Source: Carnobacterium iners (lineage in GTDB: Bacteria; Bacillota; Bacilli; Lactobacillales; Carnobacteriaceae). From it: a stretch of 64,000 bases of DNA. Both the position numbers and the translations under genes were made by a program. The notes under the pieces were generated by a model. That model had not been told where the DNA came from. It made no database searches and saw only the letters and a program-made list of their open reading frames with translations. The DNA lies in the NCBI RefSeq assembly GCF_900177385.1, contig NZ_FXBJ01000002.1:2360001-2424000 (forward strand), read 5' to 3'. Of this stretch, positions 24,753 through 33,177 are shown in pieces (the first letter of the stretch is position 1; every line of letters starts with the position of its first letter).

Positions 24753-25712
24753 TTATTTATTTACCCATTTCCCAGCAAGTTCTGTTAGTTCTTTTATAAT
24801 TTGATCAATCTCTTCCGTATTCTTTGCATTCGCACCACTCGCCAAAGGATGACCTCCACCATCGTGTCGTTTTGCAACTTCATTGATGACTGGTCCTTTT
24901 GATCTCAAACGACACCTAAAATGTCCTTCTGGTTGTTCAACAAAAATTCCCCAAGTTAGAACGCCCTCAATTGTTCCGGGAATAGATACAATTGAAGCTG
25001 TTTCTGTATCTGTTAAATCAAATTGCTTTAATATCTCTTGAGTTAATAAGACTTTTGCTACACCAACCTCAGAGATTATCAGATTTTGAAGAATATAGCC
25101 AGTTAATTTGGCAACTTTTGGAGAAATACTATTCATCTGGTTGTTGACTTCGCTAGGAACAAATCCACTTTCCATAAGTTTAGCAGCTATTTTCAACGTG
25201 TGGGGCGTTGTTGAAGGATATAAAAATCGTCCTGTATCTCCGACAATGCCTGCATATAATAACCGTGCTGCCTCTTTAGATAAGATTAAATCTTCTTGAT
25301 TTTCTAAATAGAGATCAGCTATTATTTCACTGCAGCTACTAGCCTGTATATTAACAAGCTGTAAATCTCCATAACTGTCATCGTTAGGGTGATGATCTAT
25401 TTTAATCAGCTTCAAACCTAGCTGATACCTCTTATCGCTAATTCTTGGCGTGTTAGCAGTATCTGTTACGATAACTAGTGCTTCTTTGTAGTCTTCATCC
25501 TTTACTTCATCCATCGTTGTTAAAAAGCCCAAATCTCCTACAGGTCCTCCAGCTTTAATTATTTTTTTTTCAGGAAAACTACCTTTTAATAGTTCAACAA
25601 GACCACCTTGTGAACCTAGAGCATCGGGGTCTGGATTCATATGTCGATGAACAATAATCGTATCATATTTTTTTATTGTTTCTACTACTTCTTTATATGG
25701 AAATAATGTCAT
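24753..25712 (-). CDS. nrnA: NanoRNase/pAp phosphatase (DHH-DHHA1)
   Basis: 319-residue cytoplasmic phosphodiesterase that degrades 2-5-nt RNA fragments and dephosphorylates pAp. DHH motifs: IIVHRHMNPDPDALGSQG, VIVTDTANTPRI, IKIDHHPNDDSYGD and LYAGIVGDTGRF. The C-terminal DHHA1 domain ends in the glycine-rich RHDGGGHPLASGA. AAGGAG precedes the ATG. It is 15 bases downstream of ytoI and probably cotranscribed; the ytoI-nrnA-ytkL cluster is conserved in Bacillus. Confidence 0.95.
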   Translation of the reverse strand: MTLFPYKEVVETIKKYDTIIVHRHMNPDPDALGSQGGLVELLKGSFPEKKIIKAGGPVGDLGFLTTMDEVKDEDYKEALVIVTDTANTPRISDKRYQLGLKLIKIDHHPNDDSYGDLQLVNIQASSCSEIIADLYLENQEDLILSKEAARLLYAGIVGDTGRFLYPSTTPHTLKIAAKLMESGFVPSEVNNQMNSISPKVAKLTGYILQNLIISEVGVAKVLLTQEILKQFDLTDTETASIVSIPGTIEGVLTWGIFVEQPEGHFRCRLRSKGPVINEVAKRHDGGGHPLASGANAKNTEEIDQIIKELTELAGKWVNK

Positions 25713-25727
25713 AAAAATAACTCCTTT

Positions 25728-27059
25728 TTAATTTCTTTGCATCATCTGGCAAATAACAATCGCTTTAGCAACTAATACATTCTCAACATATACTTCAATA
25801 TCAAATTTTGACGAGCGCCTTCCGATTTCAAAAACTTTGGGCTTAATTTCTAGTATGCTTTCTAATTGTATCATTTTAAAATAATGTAAATCCATTTGTT
25901 CAATCAAAGCATCTCTCTTTTGATAGAGTAATAGTGATCGCTTCGCACAACTAGTAATAATTTCGCTCAATACTCCGAAAGAAATTGTTCCAACAGAGTC
26001 TGTCATCTGTGGTGTTACACTAAATTTATATGAAGGAATTGAATTTTCAATGCCGGTGTGATTTTCACTACTCAATTCTATTTGTTCTTGAATTTGGTCA
26101 GAAATAGTATCGCCAATTTGAGGTTGTCTTTGTGCTAACTGCATTGCCTTCATAACATCTTGTCTTGAAATAATCCCCATCAACGTTAAATTATCTTCAA
26201 CAACAGGCATAACTTCTAATTCATCCCAAATCATCAGATGTCCAACACTGGCTACACTCACATGTGTTTTTACTACTGTAGGGTCTTTAGTCATCACCCG
26301 ATCAATACTTTGTTGATCTCCTTTTCCAATCATATCTTTTGCAGCAACAATACCAACTAGACGCATATTCTTTCCCACAACAGGAAATCTAGTATGGCCG
26401 CTTTTCTCATTTAGCCGACGATAATCCAGTACGATATCTTCTACATTTAGATACATTGTTTGCTCAATTTTTGTGTAGATATCTTCTACTAAAATTATTT
26501 CTTTTTTAATTAATTGGTCTGTCATAGCTCGGTTAATCATAGTCGCAACCGTAAACGAATCGTAACTCGTTCCCATTAAAGGCAGAGCTAATTCATTAGC
26601 TAATTCAATAATTTCATCACTTGTTTCAAAACCTCCGGTGACCAAAACAGCTGCTCCGCTTTCTAAAGCTAGTTTTTGAACGCTTTCTCGATTTCCAACA
26701 ATCATTAAAGAACCAGGTGTGATATAGCGAACAATTGCATCTTCTTTCATCGCGCCAATAATAAATTTAGTCAAAACATTATTAAGTCCCTTTTTTCCAC
26801 CAAAAATATCGCCTTCAATTATCTTTATAATTTCTCCATAACATAGTGTCTCAATGCTTTCTTTCATTTTTCGCTCAATACGAATCGTTCCGACACGTTG
26901 AATAGTTGAGACTAAGCCGCTATTCTCTGCTTCTTTAATAGCCCTATAGGCTGTCCCTTCACTGACTTTTAAATTCTTAGCAATTAATCGTACAGAAATT
27001 TTTTCTCCAACAGGTAGCGTTTCTATATAAGCTAGTATTCGTTCGTGTTTAGTCGTCAT
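25728..27059 (-). CDS. ytoI: YtoI: HTH, DRTGG, CBS and hotdog protein
   Basis: 443 residues in four parts: an N-terminal winged helix (about 1-65, VSEGTAYRAIKEAENSGLVSTIQRVG), a DRTGG domain (about 70-185), a CBS pair (about 190-315, RFPVVGKNMRLVGIVAAKD and MPVVEDNLTLMGIISRQD) and a C-terminal hotdog fold. It is probably a ligand-sensing transcription regulator. Neither the ligand (an adenosyl compound is plausible for CBS) nor the targets are known. It sits directly upstream of nrnA. Confidence 0.88.
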   Translation of the reverse strand: MTTKHERILAYIETLPVGEKISVRLIAKNLKVSEGTAYRAIKEAENSGLVSTIQRVGTIRIERKMKESIETLCYGEIIKIIEGDIFGGKKGLNNVLTKFIIGAMKEDAIVRYITPGSLMIVGNRESVQKLALESGAAVLVTGGFETSDEIIELANELALPLMGTSYDSFTVATMINRAMTDQLIKKEIILVEDIYTKIEQTMYLNVEDIVLDYRRLNEKSGHTRFPVVGKNMRLVGIVAAKDMIGKGDQQSIDRVMTKDPTVVKTHVSVASVGHLMIWDELEVMPVVEDNLTLMGIISRQDVMKAMQLAQRQPQIGDTISDQIQEQIELSSENHTGIENSIPSYKFSVTPQMTDSVGTISFGVLSEIITSCAKRSLLLYQKRDALIEQMDLHYFKMIQLESILEIKPKVFEIGRRSSKFDIEVYVENVLVAKAIVICQMMQRN

Positions 27060-27085
27060 AAATTACCCTCCAAAATAGTTGCTTC

Positions 27086-27766
27086 TTAAATTTCTAGCCA
27101 TTCTCCTACCTTTAAATATTCACCTTGTTTCTCGCGTAAGCTAGTACAAAAAGCGATAGGATTTTGTTCAATTAAAGGAAAAGTATTGTAATGGATTGGA
27201 ACAACTTTTTTAGCTTTCAAGTAGTTAGCTGCAAGAGCAGCGTCTTCTGGACCCATAGTGAAGTTATCACCAATTGTTAAAAATGCTACATCTAAAGGAC
27301 GGTATTGACCAATCAGTTTCATATCAGAAAAAAGAGCCGTATCCCCAGCATGATAAATTACTTTACCATCTGAATGAAAAATAATTCCAGCTGCTAATCC
27401 AAATTTAGTAAGCTTCCCCTCTATTTCGTAAGATAAACCATGAATAGCCTGGGTCATTTTAATTTCTCCAAAATCAAATACATGTTTTCCACCCATTTGC
27501 ATACCGTGGGTTCTTAAATTTTTCGATTCAAAAAATCCAGCTATTTCAACAGTTGTAACAATTAAAGTGTTTGTTCTTTTGGCAATTTATTGTGTATCTC
27601 TAATATGATCCGCATGTCCATACGTGACAATAGTAACATCTGCCGCGATTGTGTTAGGATTAAGATTATTTGCCTGATTTCCTGTAATAAATGGATTAAA
27701 TAGAATGATACAACCTGTATCGGTAACAACTTGTAAAAAAGAATGACCGTACTAGAATATCTTCAT
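27086..27766 (-). pseudogene. ytkL: Broken YtkL-type metal-dependent hydrolase (UPF0173)
   Basis: A full-length frame of 226 codons starts at ATG 27766, aligned by eye with the beta-lactamase-fold UPF0173 hydrolases, but is interrupted by TAG at codon 5 (27752-27754) and TAA at codon 60 (27587-27589). No frameshift is needed. The N-terminus reads M-K-I-F-stop-Y-G-H-S-F-L-Q. The metal motif expected as HGHxDH reads YGHADH, so the first ligand is also lost. From codon 89 (ATG 27502) a 138-residue intact remainder stays open, including DTALFSDMKLIG and VPIHYNTFPLI, but it lacks the N-terminal metal site. It occupies the conserved place after ytoI. Confidence 0.88.
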
Positions 27767-27875
27767 TATTAAAATCTTCTTTCATTATAACACAAGCAAA
27801 AAACTGTACTAGTATATACAGTATACCTTTAGAAAAAAAAGAAATCAATTCAGGTCAGGTATTTTTTTATTATTT

Positions 27876-28997
27876 TTATTTTTCCCAAAGAGGCAATACA
27901 ATATTTTCAAATGTTAATGGATCTAGGGTTGTTATTGTAATTCCCAATAGCCGTATGCCGTTTTGTAGTTGTCCAACTTCATCCCAAATATTTTGCGCAT
28001 GAAAAAATATTTCTTCAGCATCTTTAATATAATGAGGCAGTGTCTGACGTTTAGTTACTGTTTCAAAATTAGAATAACGAATTTTTAATACAATCGTTTT
28101 TCCATGTTTTTGTTCTTTTGTTAATGAGCGGTAAACTTCATTCGATAAAAAACGCAATTCTGCTATAATTTCATTTTCCGTCATTAAATTTTCATTATAC
28201 GTATTTTCTTTTCCTACAGATTTTCTTTCCCTACTTATTCTGACAGGTGAGTCATCAATTCCTCTAACTTTTCGATAAAGAGAATAACCCCTCTTTCCAA
28301 AAGATTGAATCAAGTCCATCTCATTTCTTTGATATAAATCTTCTCCAGTAAAAATACCAGCCTCATGCATTCGCTCAACCGTTTTTTTCCCAACTCCCAT
28401 GAACTTTTCAATAGGAAGATTTCTTAAGAAAGCGAGGGCTTCATCTGGTGTGATGACGGTAACACCTGCTGGCTTTTTATAATCTGAAGCTAATTTTGCT
28501 ATAAATTTATTATAAGAGACGCCTGCTGAACAAGTTAAATGCACACTATCCCAAACTTCTTTTTGAATAGAGTGTGCTATAAAGGTCGCGCTTTTCATCC
28601 CTTTTTTATTTTCTGTTACATCAAGATAAGCTTCGTCTAAAGATAAGGGTTCTATAATATCCGTATAGTTTAAAAATATTTTTCGAATTTCACCTGATAC
28701 TTCTCGATATTTATCATGATTTCCAGGAATAAATACACCTTTAGGGCAAAGTTCGTAAGCTTTTTGAGCACTCATTGCAGAATGGATTCCATATGTCCTT
28801 GCAACATAATTCGCTGTTGCAACAACTCCTTTTCCCTTTGTTAAATTAGGGTGTTTGGCAATAATAATGGGTTGACCTTTTAATTCTGGATGGTCTCTTT
28901 CTTCAACAGAAGCGAAGAAAGCATCCATATCAATATGAATAATTTTTCTAGACGTATCTTTAACCGGTTCGTCAAAACGAATGACTCCAATTTCCAC
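27876..28997 (-). CDS. dinB: DNA polymerase IV (Y family)
   Basis: 373-residue error-prone lesion-bypass polymerase. The palm motifs are intact: HIDMDAFFASVEERD (D23, D25 region) and PLSLDEAYLDVTE. The thumb helix-hairpin-helix VGKKTVERMHEAGI and a little-finger domain follow. The C-terminus ends PLTFENIVLPLWEK without a clear long clamp-binding tail. The GTG start at 28997 follows AAGGAGG at a good distance. A consensus promoter with a LexA-like box in the spacer lies upstream, so SOS control is likely. Confidence 0.94.
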   Translation of the reverse strand: MEIGVIRFDEPVKDTSRKIIHIDMDAFFASVEERDHPELKGQPIIIAKHPNLTKGKGVVATANYVARTYGIHSAMSAQKAYELCPKGVFIPGNHDKYREVSGEIRKIFLNYTDIIEPLSLDEAYLDVTENKKGMKSATFIAHSIQKEVWDSVHLTCSAGVSYNKFIAKLASDYKKPAGVTVITPDEALAFLRNLPIEKFMGVGKKTVERMHEAGIFTGEDLYQRNEMDLIQSFGKRGYSLYRKVRGIDDSPVRISRERKSVGKENTYNENLMTENEIIAELRFLSNEVYRSLTKEQKHGKTIVLKIRYSNFETVTKRQTLPHYIKDAEEIFFHAQNIWDEVGQLQNGIRLLGITITTLDPLTFENIVLPLWEK

Positions 28998-29023
28998 TTT
29001 CTTCGCCTCCTTCTTTCCTCATA

Positions 29024-29052
29024 ATTATACGGGAACACACATTCTTATTCAA
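29024..29052 (-). promoter_or_regulatory. dinB promoter
   Basis: TTGAAT (29047-29052), a 17-base spacer and consensus TATAAT (29024-29029) on the minus strand, about 30 bases before the GTG start. Confidence 0.8.
29033..29044 (-). promoter_or_regulatory. Putative LexA box in the dinB promoter
   Basis: GAATGTGTGTTC on the minus strand, one mismatch from the Firmicute LexA core GAAC-N4-GTTC, and lying inside the promoter spacer where a repressor would block polymerase. Confidence 0.6.
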
Positions 29053-29066
29053 GAGTTGATAATTGT

Positions 29067-29109
29067 AAAAAAAAAAAGAACTCGGCTTTAATTAGTCGAA
29101 TTCCTTTTT
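29067..29109 (-). terminator. Terminator of mntR
   Basis: GAATTCG/CGAGTTC stem (one G-U pair) extended by flanking A:T pairs, followed by T11 on the minus strand. Confidence 0.85.
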
Positions 29110-29778
29110 TTAAATGGCTTGAACAAATATATCTGATGCTGCTTTAAAACTTATTTGAATCTTTTTATGTTCTTTTTCAACTACGACAGATCCTTCGTAG
29201 GCACCAATTGAATTAATTATGCATACATCATTTATTCCAATATCTATTGAAACGAGATAATCCAATAAATCTTTCTCATCTGCAACACGTTTTATTAAAA
29301 CTTTTTGATTTTCATTTTGTTCCGTTAGCTTTTCTAATAAAGGTTCTTTTAGAATACCGTTTTTTTCTGGTATCATACCTCCATGTGGACATATCTTAGG
29401 AAAATCTAAATATTTTTCTAATCGATTGGTTAGTTCAATAGATGAAACATGCTCTAAGACTTCTGCTTCTGCATGTACTTCATTCCAAGAATACCCTAAA
29501 TGTTCGACTAAAAAAACTTCCCATATTCGGTGTTTCCTTATTAATGTACTGGCTTTACGCAGACCTTTATCATTGAGCTCTACTCCTTGATAAGGTAATC
29601 TTTCTATATAGCCTTCTTTTAAAAGCTTAGACATCATCTCGCTAACTGATGCTGCTGAAACTCTTAACCTTTTTACAATTTCTTTATTATTTATTTTTTT
29701 TTCTGTTCCACCAAGTTCATAAATGATTTTCAAATAATCTTCTTTATTAGGCGTCAATCGTATCACCAACTTCTTCAT
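29110..29778 (-). CDS. mntR: DtxR/MntR-family metal-dependent regulator
   Basis: 222 residues. N-terminal winged helix (about 10-70: TPNKEDYLKIIYELGG, VSAASVSEMMSKLLKEGYIERLPYQGVELNDKG), then a metal-binding dimerisation domain (RKHRIWEVFLVEHLGY, HAEAEVLEHVSS, CPHGGMIP) and a C-terminal SH3-like FeoA domain from about 150, which short Bacillus MntR lacks. It is therefore nearer the three-domain IdeR/ScaR/TroR form. Whether the co-repressor is Mn or Fe is undecided. A TTAGG-n4-CCTAA palindrome just before the start suggests autoregulation. Transporter targets are not in this window. Confidence 0.85.
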   Translation of the reverse strand: MKKLVIRLTPNKEDYLKIIYELGGTEKKINNKEIVKRLRVSAASVSEMMSKLLKEGYIERLPYQGVELNDKGLRKASTLIRKHRIWEVFLVEHLGYSWNEVHAEAEVLEHVSSIELTNRLEKYLDFPKICPHGGMIPEKNGILKEPLLEKLTEQNENQKVLIKRVADEKDLLDYLVSIDIGINDVCIINSIGAYEGSVVVEKEHKKIQISFKAASDIFVQAI

Positions 29779-29780
29779 AT

Positions 29781-29794
29781 TTAGGCAACCCTAA
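29781..29794 (-). promoter_or_regulatory. DtxR/MntR-type operator before mntR
   Basis: TTAGG-GTTG-CCTAA, a perfect 5-4-5 palindrome resembling DtxR/MntR sites. It overlaps the ribosome binding region, 3 bases before the start codon and downstream of the predicted +1. Confidence 0.55.
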
Positions 29795-29806
29795 CTTATT
29801 CGTTTA

Positions 29807-29835
29807 ATTATAACTAGTTTTAATTTAAAAAGCAA
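29807..29835 (-). promoter_or_regulatory. mntR promoter
   Basis: TTGCTT (29830-29835), a 17-base spacer and TATAAT (29807-29812). The leader is only about 25 bases and includes the palindromic operator. Confidence 0.65.
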
Positions 29836-29980
29836 TCTTTCTATGTACAACGTTTAAGTATATCTAAAAGTTTGTTTCTCAAAAAATAATGTCATCAATT
29901 AAAAAAACTATCATATTTTTTTATTTTCCCTCTCTTTCCTCTATATTTTACTAATTGTATACTCAAATTAACACTAAAGA

Positions 29981-30023
29981 AATGGTGCTACCTTCCTTTT
30001 CGAAAAAGGAAGGTAGCACCATT
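29981..30023 (-). terminator. Perfect 20-bp hairpin 3' of adhE
   Basis: Twenty uninterrupted base pairs (AATGGTGCTACCTTCCTTTT with its complement) around a 3-base loop, 60 bases after the adhE stop. The downstream minus-strand sequence TCTTTAG has only a poor U-tract, so it may act as a 3' stabiliser as well as a terminator. Confidence 0.65.
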
Positions 30024-30083
30024 CTTTATTAAGATTTTCATAGTTGATTGTCATTCAAAAATCTAATCTTTAAAAACTTTTTT

Positions 30084-32714
30084 CTACTTTTCACCATCAA
30101 AAGCATCGATAATGATTTGACGCAATTCGCTAATTAGAGGTTGTTTTGGATTTGCAGTTGTACATTGATCTAAGAAAGCTAATTCAGCCATGTGATCAAC
30201 TGTGTCGTTTAAGACTTCTTGTGTTACTCCTTGAGCTTTTAAGTTCATCTCAATTCCAACATCTTTACCTAGTTTATTGATTTCAAAGATTAATGATTCT
30301 ACTAATTCCTCTGTTGTATTCCCTTTGAATCCCATGAAACGAGCGATTTCAGCGTAATCTTCATCAGCTTTAAAGAACTCATATTTAGGGAATAATGCAT
30401 GTTTTGAAGGATCTTTTGCATTGTAACGGATAACATGAGGCAATAAGATTGCGTTTGTGCGTCCGTGAGCGATATTGTACTCTCCACCTATTTTATGAGC
30501 GATAGAGTGATTAATTCCTAAGAATGCATTAGCAAATGCCATCCCAGCCATTGTAGAAGCGTTATGCATTTTTTCTCTTGCATCTTCATTTGCATATGAG
30601 TAAGAGTCACGTAAGTTTTGGAATACTAATTTAACAGACTGTAGACTTAAACCTTTTGTAAAGTCACTTGCCATAACAGATACATAAGATTCAATCGCAT
30701 GTGTTAAGACATCCATTCCTGTATCAGCTGTAACAGATTTAGGAACACTCATGACGAATTGTGAGTCGATGATAGCAACATCAGGCGTTAACGCATAATC
30801 AGCTAAAGGATATTTTACGTGTGTTTCACTATCTGTAATAACTGCAAATGGTGTTACTTCTGCACCTGTTCCTGATGTAGTAGGGATACAAACAAATTGT
30901 GTTTTATTTAATGTAGGAATTTTGTACGTTCTTTTACGGATATCTAAGAATTTTTGTTTTGCCCCAAAGAATTCTGTTTCTGGTTTTTCATAGAACAACC
31001 ACATACCTTTAGCAGCGTCCATTGCTGAACCCCCACCAATAGCGATAATGGTATCAGGTTGGAATTGAAGCATAGCTTCTGCTCCGGCCATTACTGTATT
31101 TGTTGAAGGATTAGGCTCTACTGCTGAGAATATTTCTACTTGTACACTTTCTTTTCTTTTGTTTAATTCAGCAATAACTTTATCTGCATAGCCAAATTCA
31201 ATCATTCCTGGATCACAAACTAAGAATACTTTTTTGATATTTTCCATTTTTTGTAAATATTGAATAGAATACTTTTCGAAATAAATTTTTGATGGCAATT
31301 TGAACCATTGCATGTGATTTCTACGTTTTGCAATTGTTTTAATATTCATTAAGTTAATAGTAGATACGTTCTTAGATACTGAGTTCTTACCGTATGAACC
31401 ACATCCAAGAGTTAATGAAGGAATCATGTTATTATACAAATCGCCAATACCACCTTGTGCTGTAGGAGAGTTAACTAAAATACGACAAGCTTTCATTTGC
31501 TCTCCATACTTTTTAGCTAGCTCATCATCTAATGTATGAATCGCTGCAGAGTGACCTAAACCACCTAATTCTAGCATTTGCTGAGCTAATGAGAATCCAT
31601 CTTCAGTTGAAGTTGATTTAAGCATTGCTAATACCGGTGATAATTTTTCACGTGATAATGGGTAGTCTTCTCCAACTCCATCTAATTCAGCAATAATAAT
31701 TTTTGTACCTTGTGGAACTTTGATTCCTGCAAGTTCAGCGATTTCTACTGCTGATTTCCCTACGATAGCTGCATTAACAGCAGTTTTTGTTGGGTTCATT
31801 ACTGCATCTTCAAGTCTTTTTAGTTCATTAGGCTTAATAACGTACACTTGATGTTTTATAAATTCTGCTTTTACTTCTTCATAAATTTCTTGATCAACTA
31901 TGACTGCTTGTTCTGAAGCACAAATCATACCGTTATCAAATGATTTTGAAGCAATAACATCGTTAACAGCACGTTTAATCTTAGCAGATTTTTCAATGTA
32001 ACTTGGAACGTTTCCTGGTCCTACTCCTAAAGCTGGTTTTCCAGTTGAATAAGCAGCTTTTACCATTGCTGATCCACCAGTTGCTAAAACAATAGCGATA
32101 TCTGAATGGTTCATTAATAGGTTTGTACCTTCTAATGAGGGTTGTTTGATCCATTGAATACAATCTTTAGGAGCTCCTGCTTTAACAGCTGCATTTAAAA
32201 CAACTTGTGCTGCAGCCTCTGAACATTTTTGAGCGCTTGGGTGGAAAGCAAAAATAATTGGATTACGAGTTTTAATTGAAATTAATGCTTTAAATAGGGT
32301 TGTTGAAGTAGGATTAGTTACAGGCGTTACTCCACAAACGATTCCAACAGGAGTAGCAACCTCGATTATTTGGCTTTGCTCATCGTCACTTATGATCCCA
32401 GCGGTTTTATCATGCTTTATTGTATTCCAGATAGACTCTGTAGCAAACATATTTTTTATACATTTGTCTTCGTAAATTCCTCTACCTGTTTCTTCAACAG
32501 CCATCTTAGCTAAAAGCATGTGTTCATTTAATCCTGCTATTGCCATTTGATGACAAATATGATCAATTTGTTCTTGATTCATCGTTTCTAATGTTGCTAA
32601 TGCTTTTTTACCTTTAGTTGTCATTTCATTAATAGCTACTTCGATAGGCGATTTTGCGTCTGCAACCTCAATTGTACCTTTTTTAACTTTATTATCTAAT
32701 TTTGTAGAAGTCAT
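30084..32714 (-). CDS. adhE: Bifunctional aldehyde-alcohol dehydrogenase
   Basis: 876-residue spirosome-forming enzyme that reduces acetyl-CoA to acetaldehyde and then ethanol, regenerating NAD+. The N-terminal CoA-acylating aldehyde dehydrogenase (about 20-450) has its catalytic cysteine in SFDNGMICASEQAVIV. The C-terminal Fe-dependent alcohol dehydrogenase (about 465-870) has GGGSAMDAAKGMW, PTTSGTGAEVTPFAVITD, the metal ligands around TAIESYVS-like MDVLTHAIESY, and GINHSIAHKIGG with a second His in NIAHGR. It is monocistronic. The control region carries promoter, Rex-type and cre-type sites, fitting redox and carbon control. Confidence 0.97.
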   Translation of the reverse strand: MTSTKLDNKVKKGTIEVADAKSPIEVAINEMTTKGKKALATLETMNQEQIDHICHQMAIAGLNEHMLLAKMAVEETGRGIYEDKCIKNMFATESIWNTIKHDKTAGIISDDEQSQIIEVATPVGIVCGVTPVTNPTSTTLFKALISIKTRNPIIFAFHPSAQKCSEAAAQVVLNAAVKAGAPKDCIQWIKQPSLEGTNLLMNHSDIAIVLATGGSAMVKAAYSTGKPALGVGPGNVPSYIEKSAKIKRAVNDVIASKSFDNGMICASEQAVIVDQEIYEEVKAEFIKHQVYVIKPNELKRLEDAVMNPTKTAVNAAIVGKSAVEIAELAGIKVPQGTKIIIAELDGVGEDYPLSREKLSPVLAMLKSTSTEDGFSLAQQMLELGGLGHSAAIHTLDDELAKKYGEQMKACRILVNSPTAQGGIGDLYNNMIPSLTLGCGSYGKNSVSKNVSTINLMNIKTIAKRRNHMQWFKLPSKIYFEKYSIQYLQKMENIKKVFLVCDPGMIEFGYADKVIAELNKRKESVQVEIFSAVEPNPSTNTVMAGAEAMLQFQPDTIIAIGGGSAMDAAKGMWLFYEKPETEFFGAKQKFLDIRKRTYKIPTLNKTQFVCIPTTSGTGAEVTPFAVITDSETHVKYPLADYALTPDVAIIDSQFVMSVPKSVTADTGMDVLTHAIESYVSVMASDFTKGLSLQSVKLVFQNLRDSYSYANEDAREKMHNASTMAGMAFANAFLGINHSIAHKIGGEYNIAHGRTNAILLPHVIRYNAKDPSKHALFPKYEFFKADEDYAEIARFMGFKGNTTEELVESLIFEINKLGKDVGIEMNLKAQGVTQEVLNDTVDHMAELAFLDQCTTANPKQPLISELRQIIIDAFDGEK

Positions 32715-32736
32715 TTTATATTCCTCCGTCTTTTTA

Positions 32737-32754
32737 TTGTTAACTTATTCACAA
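32737..32754 (-). promoter_or_regulatory. Rex-type operator of adhE
   Basis: TTGTTAA-CTTA-TTCACAA on the plus strand: one arm matches the TTGTTAA and the other the TTCACAA half of known Rex sites. It lies at about +1 of the adhE promoter, a typical repressing position for the NADH-sensing Rex. Confidence 0.75.
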
Positions 32755-32758
32755 CCTA

Positions 32759-32787
32759 ATAATAAATCATTAATATTAAAATGTAAA
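32759..32787 (-). promoter_or_regulatory. adhE promoter
   Basis: TTTACA (32782-32787), a 17-base spacer and TATTAT (32759-32764) on the minus strand, 45 bases before the adhE ATG. Confidence 0.75.
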
Positions 32788-32839
32788 GCTTTTTCCATCA
32801 TTTTATTAAAAAAAGTTAAATTATGAAATAAACATTGCT

Positions 32840-32853
32840 TTAAAGCGCTTTCT
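32840..32853 (-). promoter_or_regulatory. Catabolite-responsive element (cre) upstream of adhE
   Basis: AGAAAGCGCTTTAA on the minus strand fits the low-GC cre consensus WGWAARCGYTWWMA at every position. It is centred about 60 bases upstream of the -35, compatible with CcpA activation. Confidence 0.65.
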
Positions 32854-32913
32854 TTAATTTCATATCTTTTTATAGAAATAAAAATAATTTTAAATTATAT
32901 ATTATTAAATGAT

Positions 32914-32931
32914 ATTCATTTCACAATGAAT
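32914..32931. repeat. ATTCATT-n4-AATGAAT dyad
   Basis: Perfect 7-4-7 inverted repeat with TCAC in the centre, about 130 bases upstream of the adhE -35; possible further operator, regulator unknown. Confidence 0.4.
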
Positions 32932-33081
32932 GGAAATTAAATAGAAATTCATTAGTTTATTTTCAGTGATTAATAGATAAAAGTACTTTTAATCTTTTAT
33001 AAAATTAGTCTAGAAGTGTGTTTCTAGCTTTTATAGTCTGTATATTGTTTATTTGTTAGTCTGTTTAACTAAATTTATACC

Positions 33082-33126
33082 AAAAAAATATACCTCAAAA
33101 TTAAATTAGTTCTAATTTTGAGGTAT
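33082..33126 (-). terminator. Terminator 3' of the comN pseudogene
   Basis: Perfect 14-bp stem (ATACCTCAAAATTA and complement, 33090-33103 with 33113-33126), followed on the minus strand by ATTTTTTT. It sits about 50 bases after the comN stop, consistent with a once-functional unit. Confidence 0.85.
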
Positions 33127-33177
33127 GCCCAAATTGTTTTTCAGAAATTTGTATTTTTATTGTAACTATTCTTATAA

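Larger units (their letters stand above)
29779..30083. other. 305-base gap between adhE and mntR
   Basis: Carries the mntR operator and promoter (29781-29835) and the adhE 3' hairpin (29981-30023). The remainder, 29840-29975, is AT-rich with nothing recognised. Confidence 0.6.
32715..33177. other. 463-base gap upstream of adhE
   Basis: The left half is the adhE control region (Rex-type site, promoter, cre, further dyad). At 33082-33126 is a terminator belonging to the dead comN. Between about 32935 and 33080 nothing is recognised. Confidence 0.6.

Noticed and set aside
27086-27502. A genuine short 138-residue hydrolase gene
   Set aside because: The upstream 88 codons in the same frame clearly encode the missing N-terminus and metal site, so this is the tail of a broken gene.
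29981-30023. T-box leader remnant because of the GGTGCTACC core
   Set aside because: The T-box consensus is GGTGGTACC within a long leader upstream of an amino-acid gene; here it is a simple hairpin downstream of adhE.
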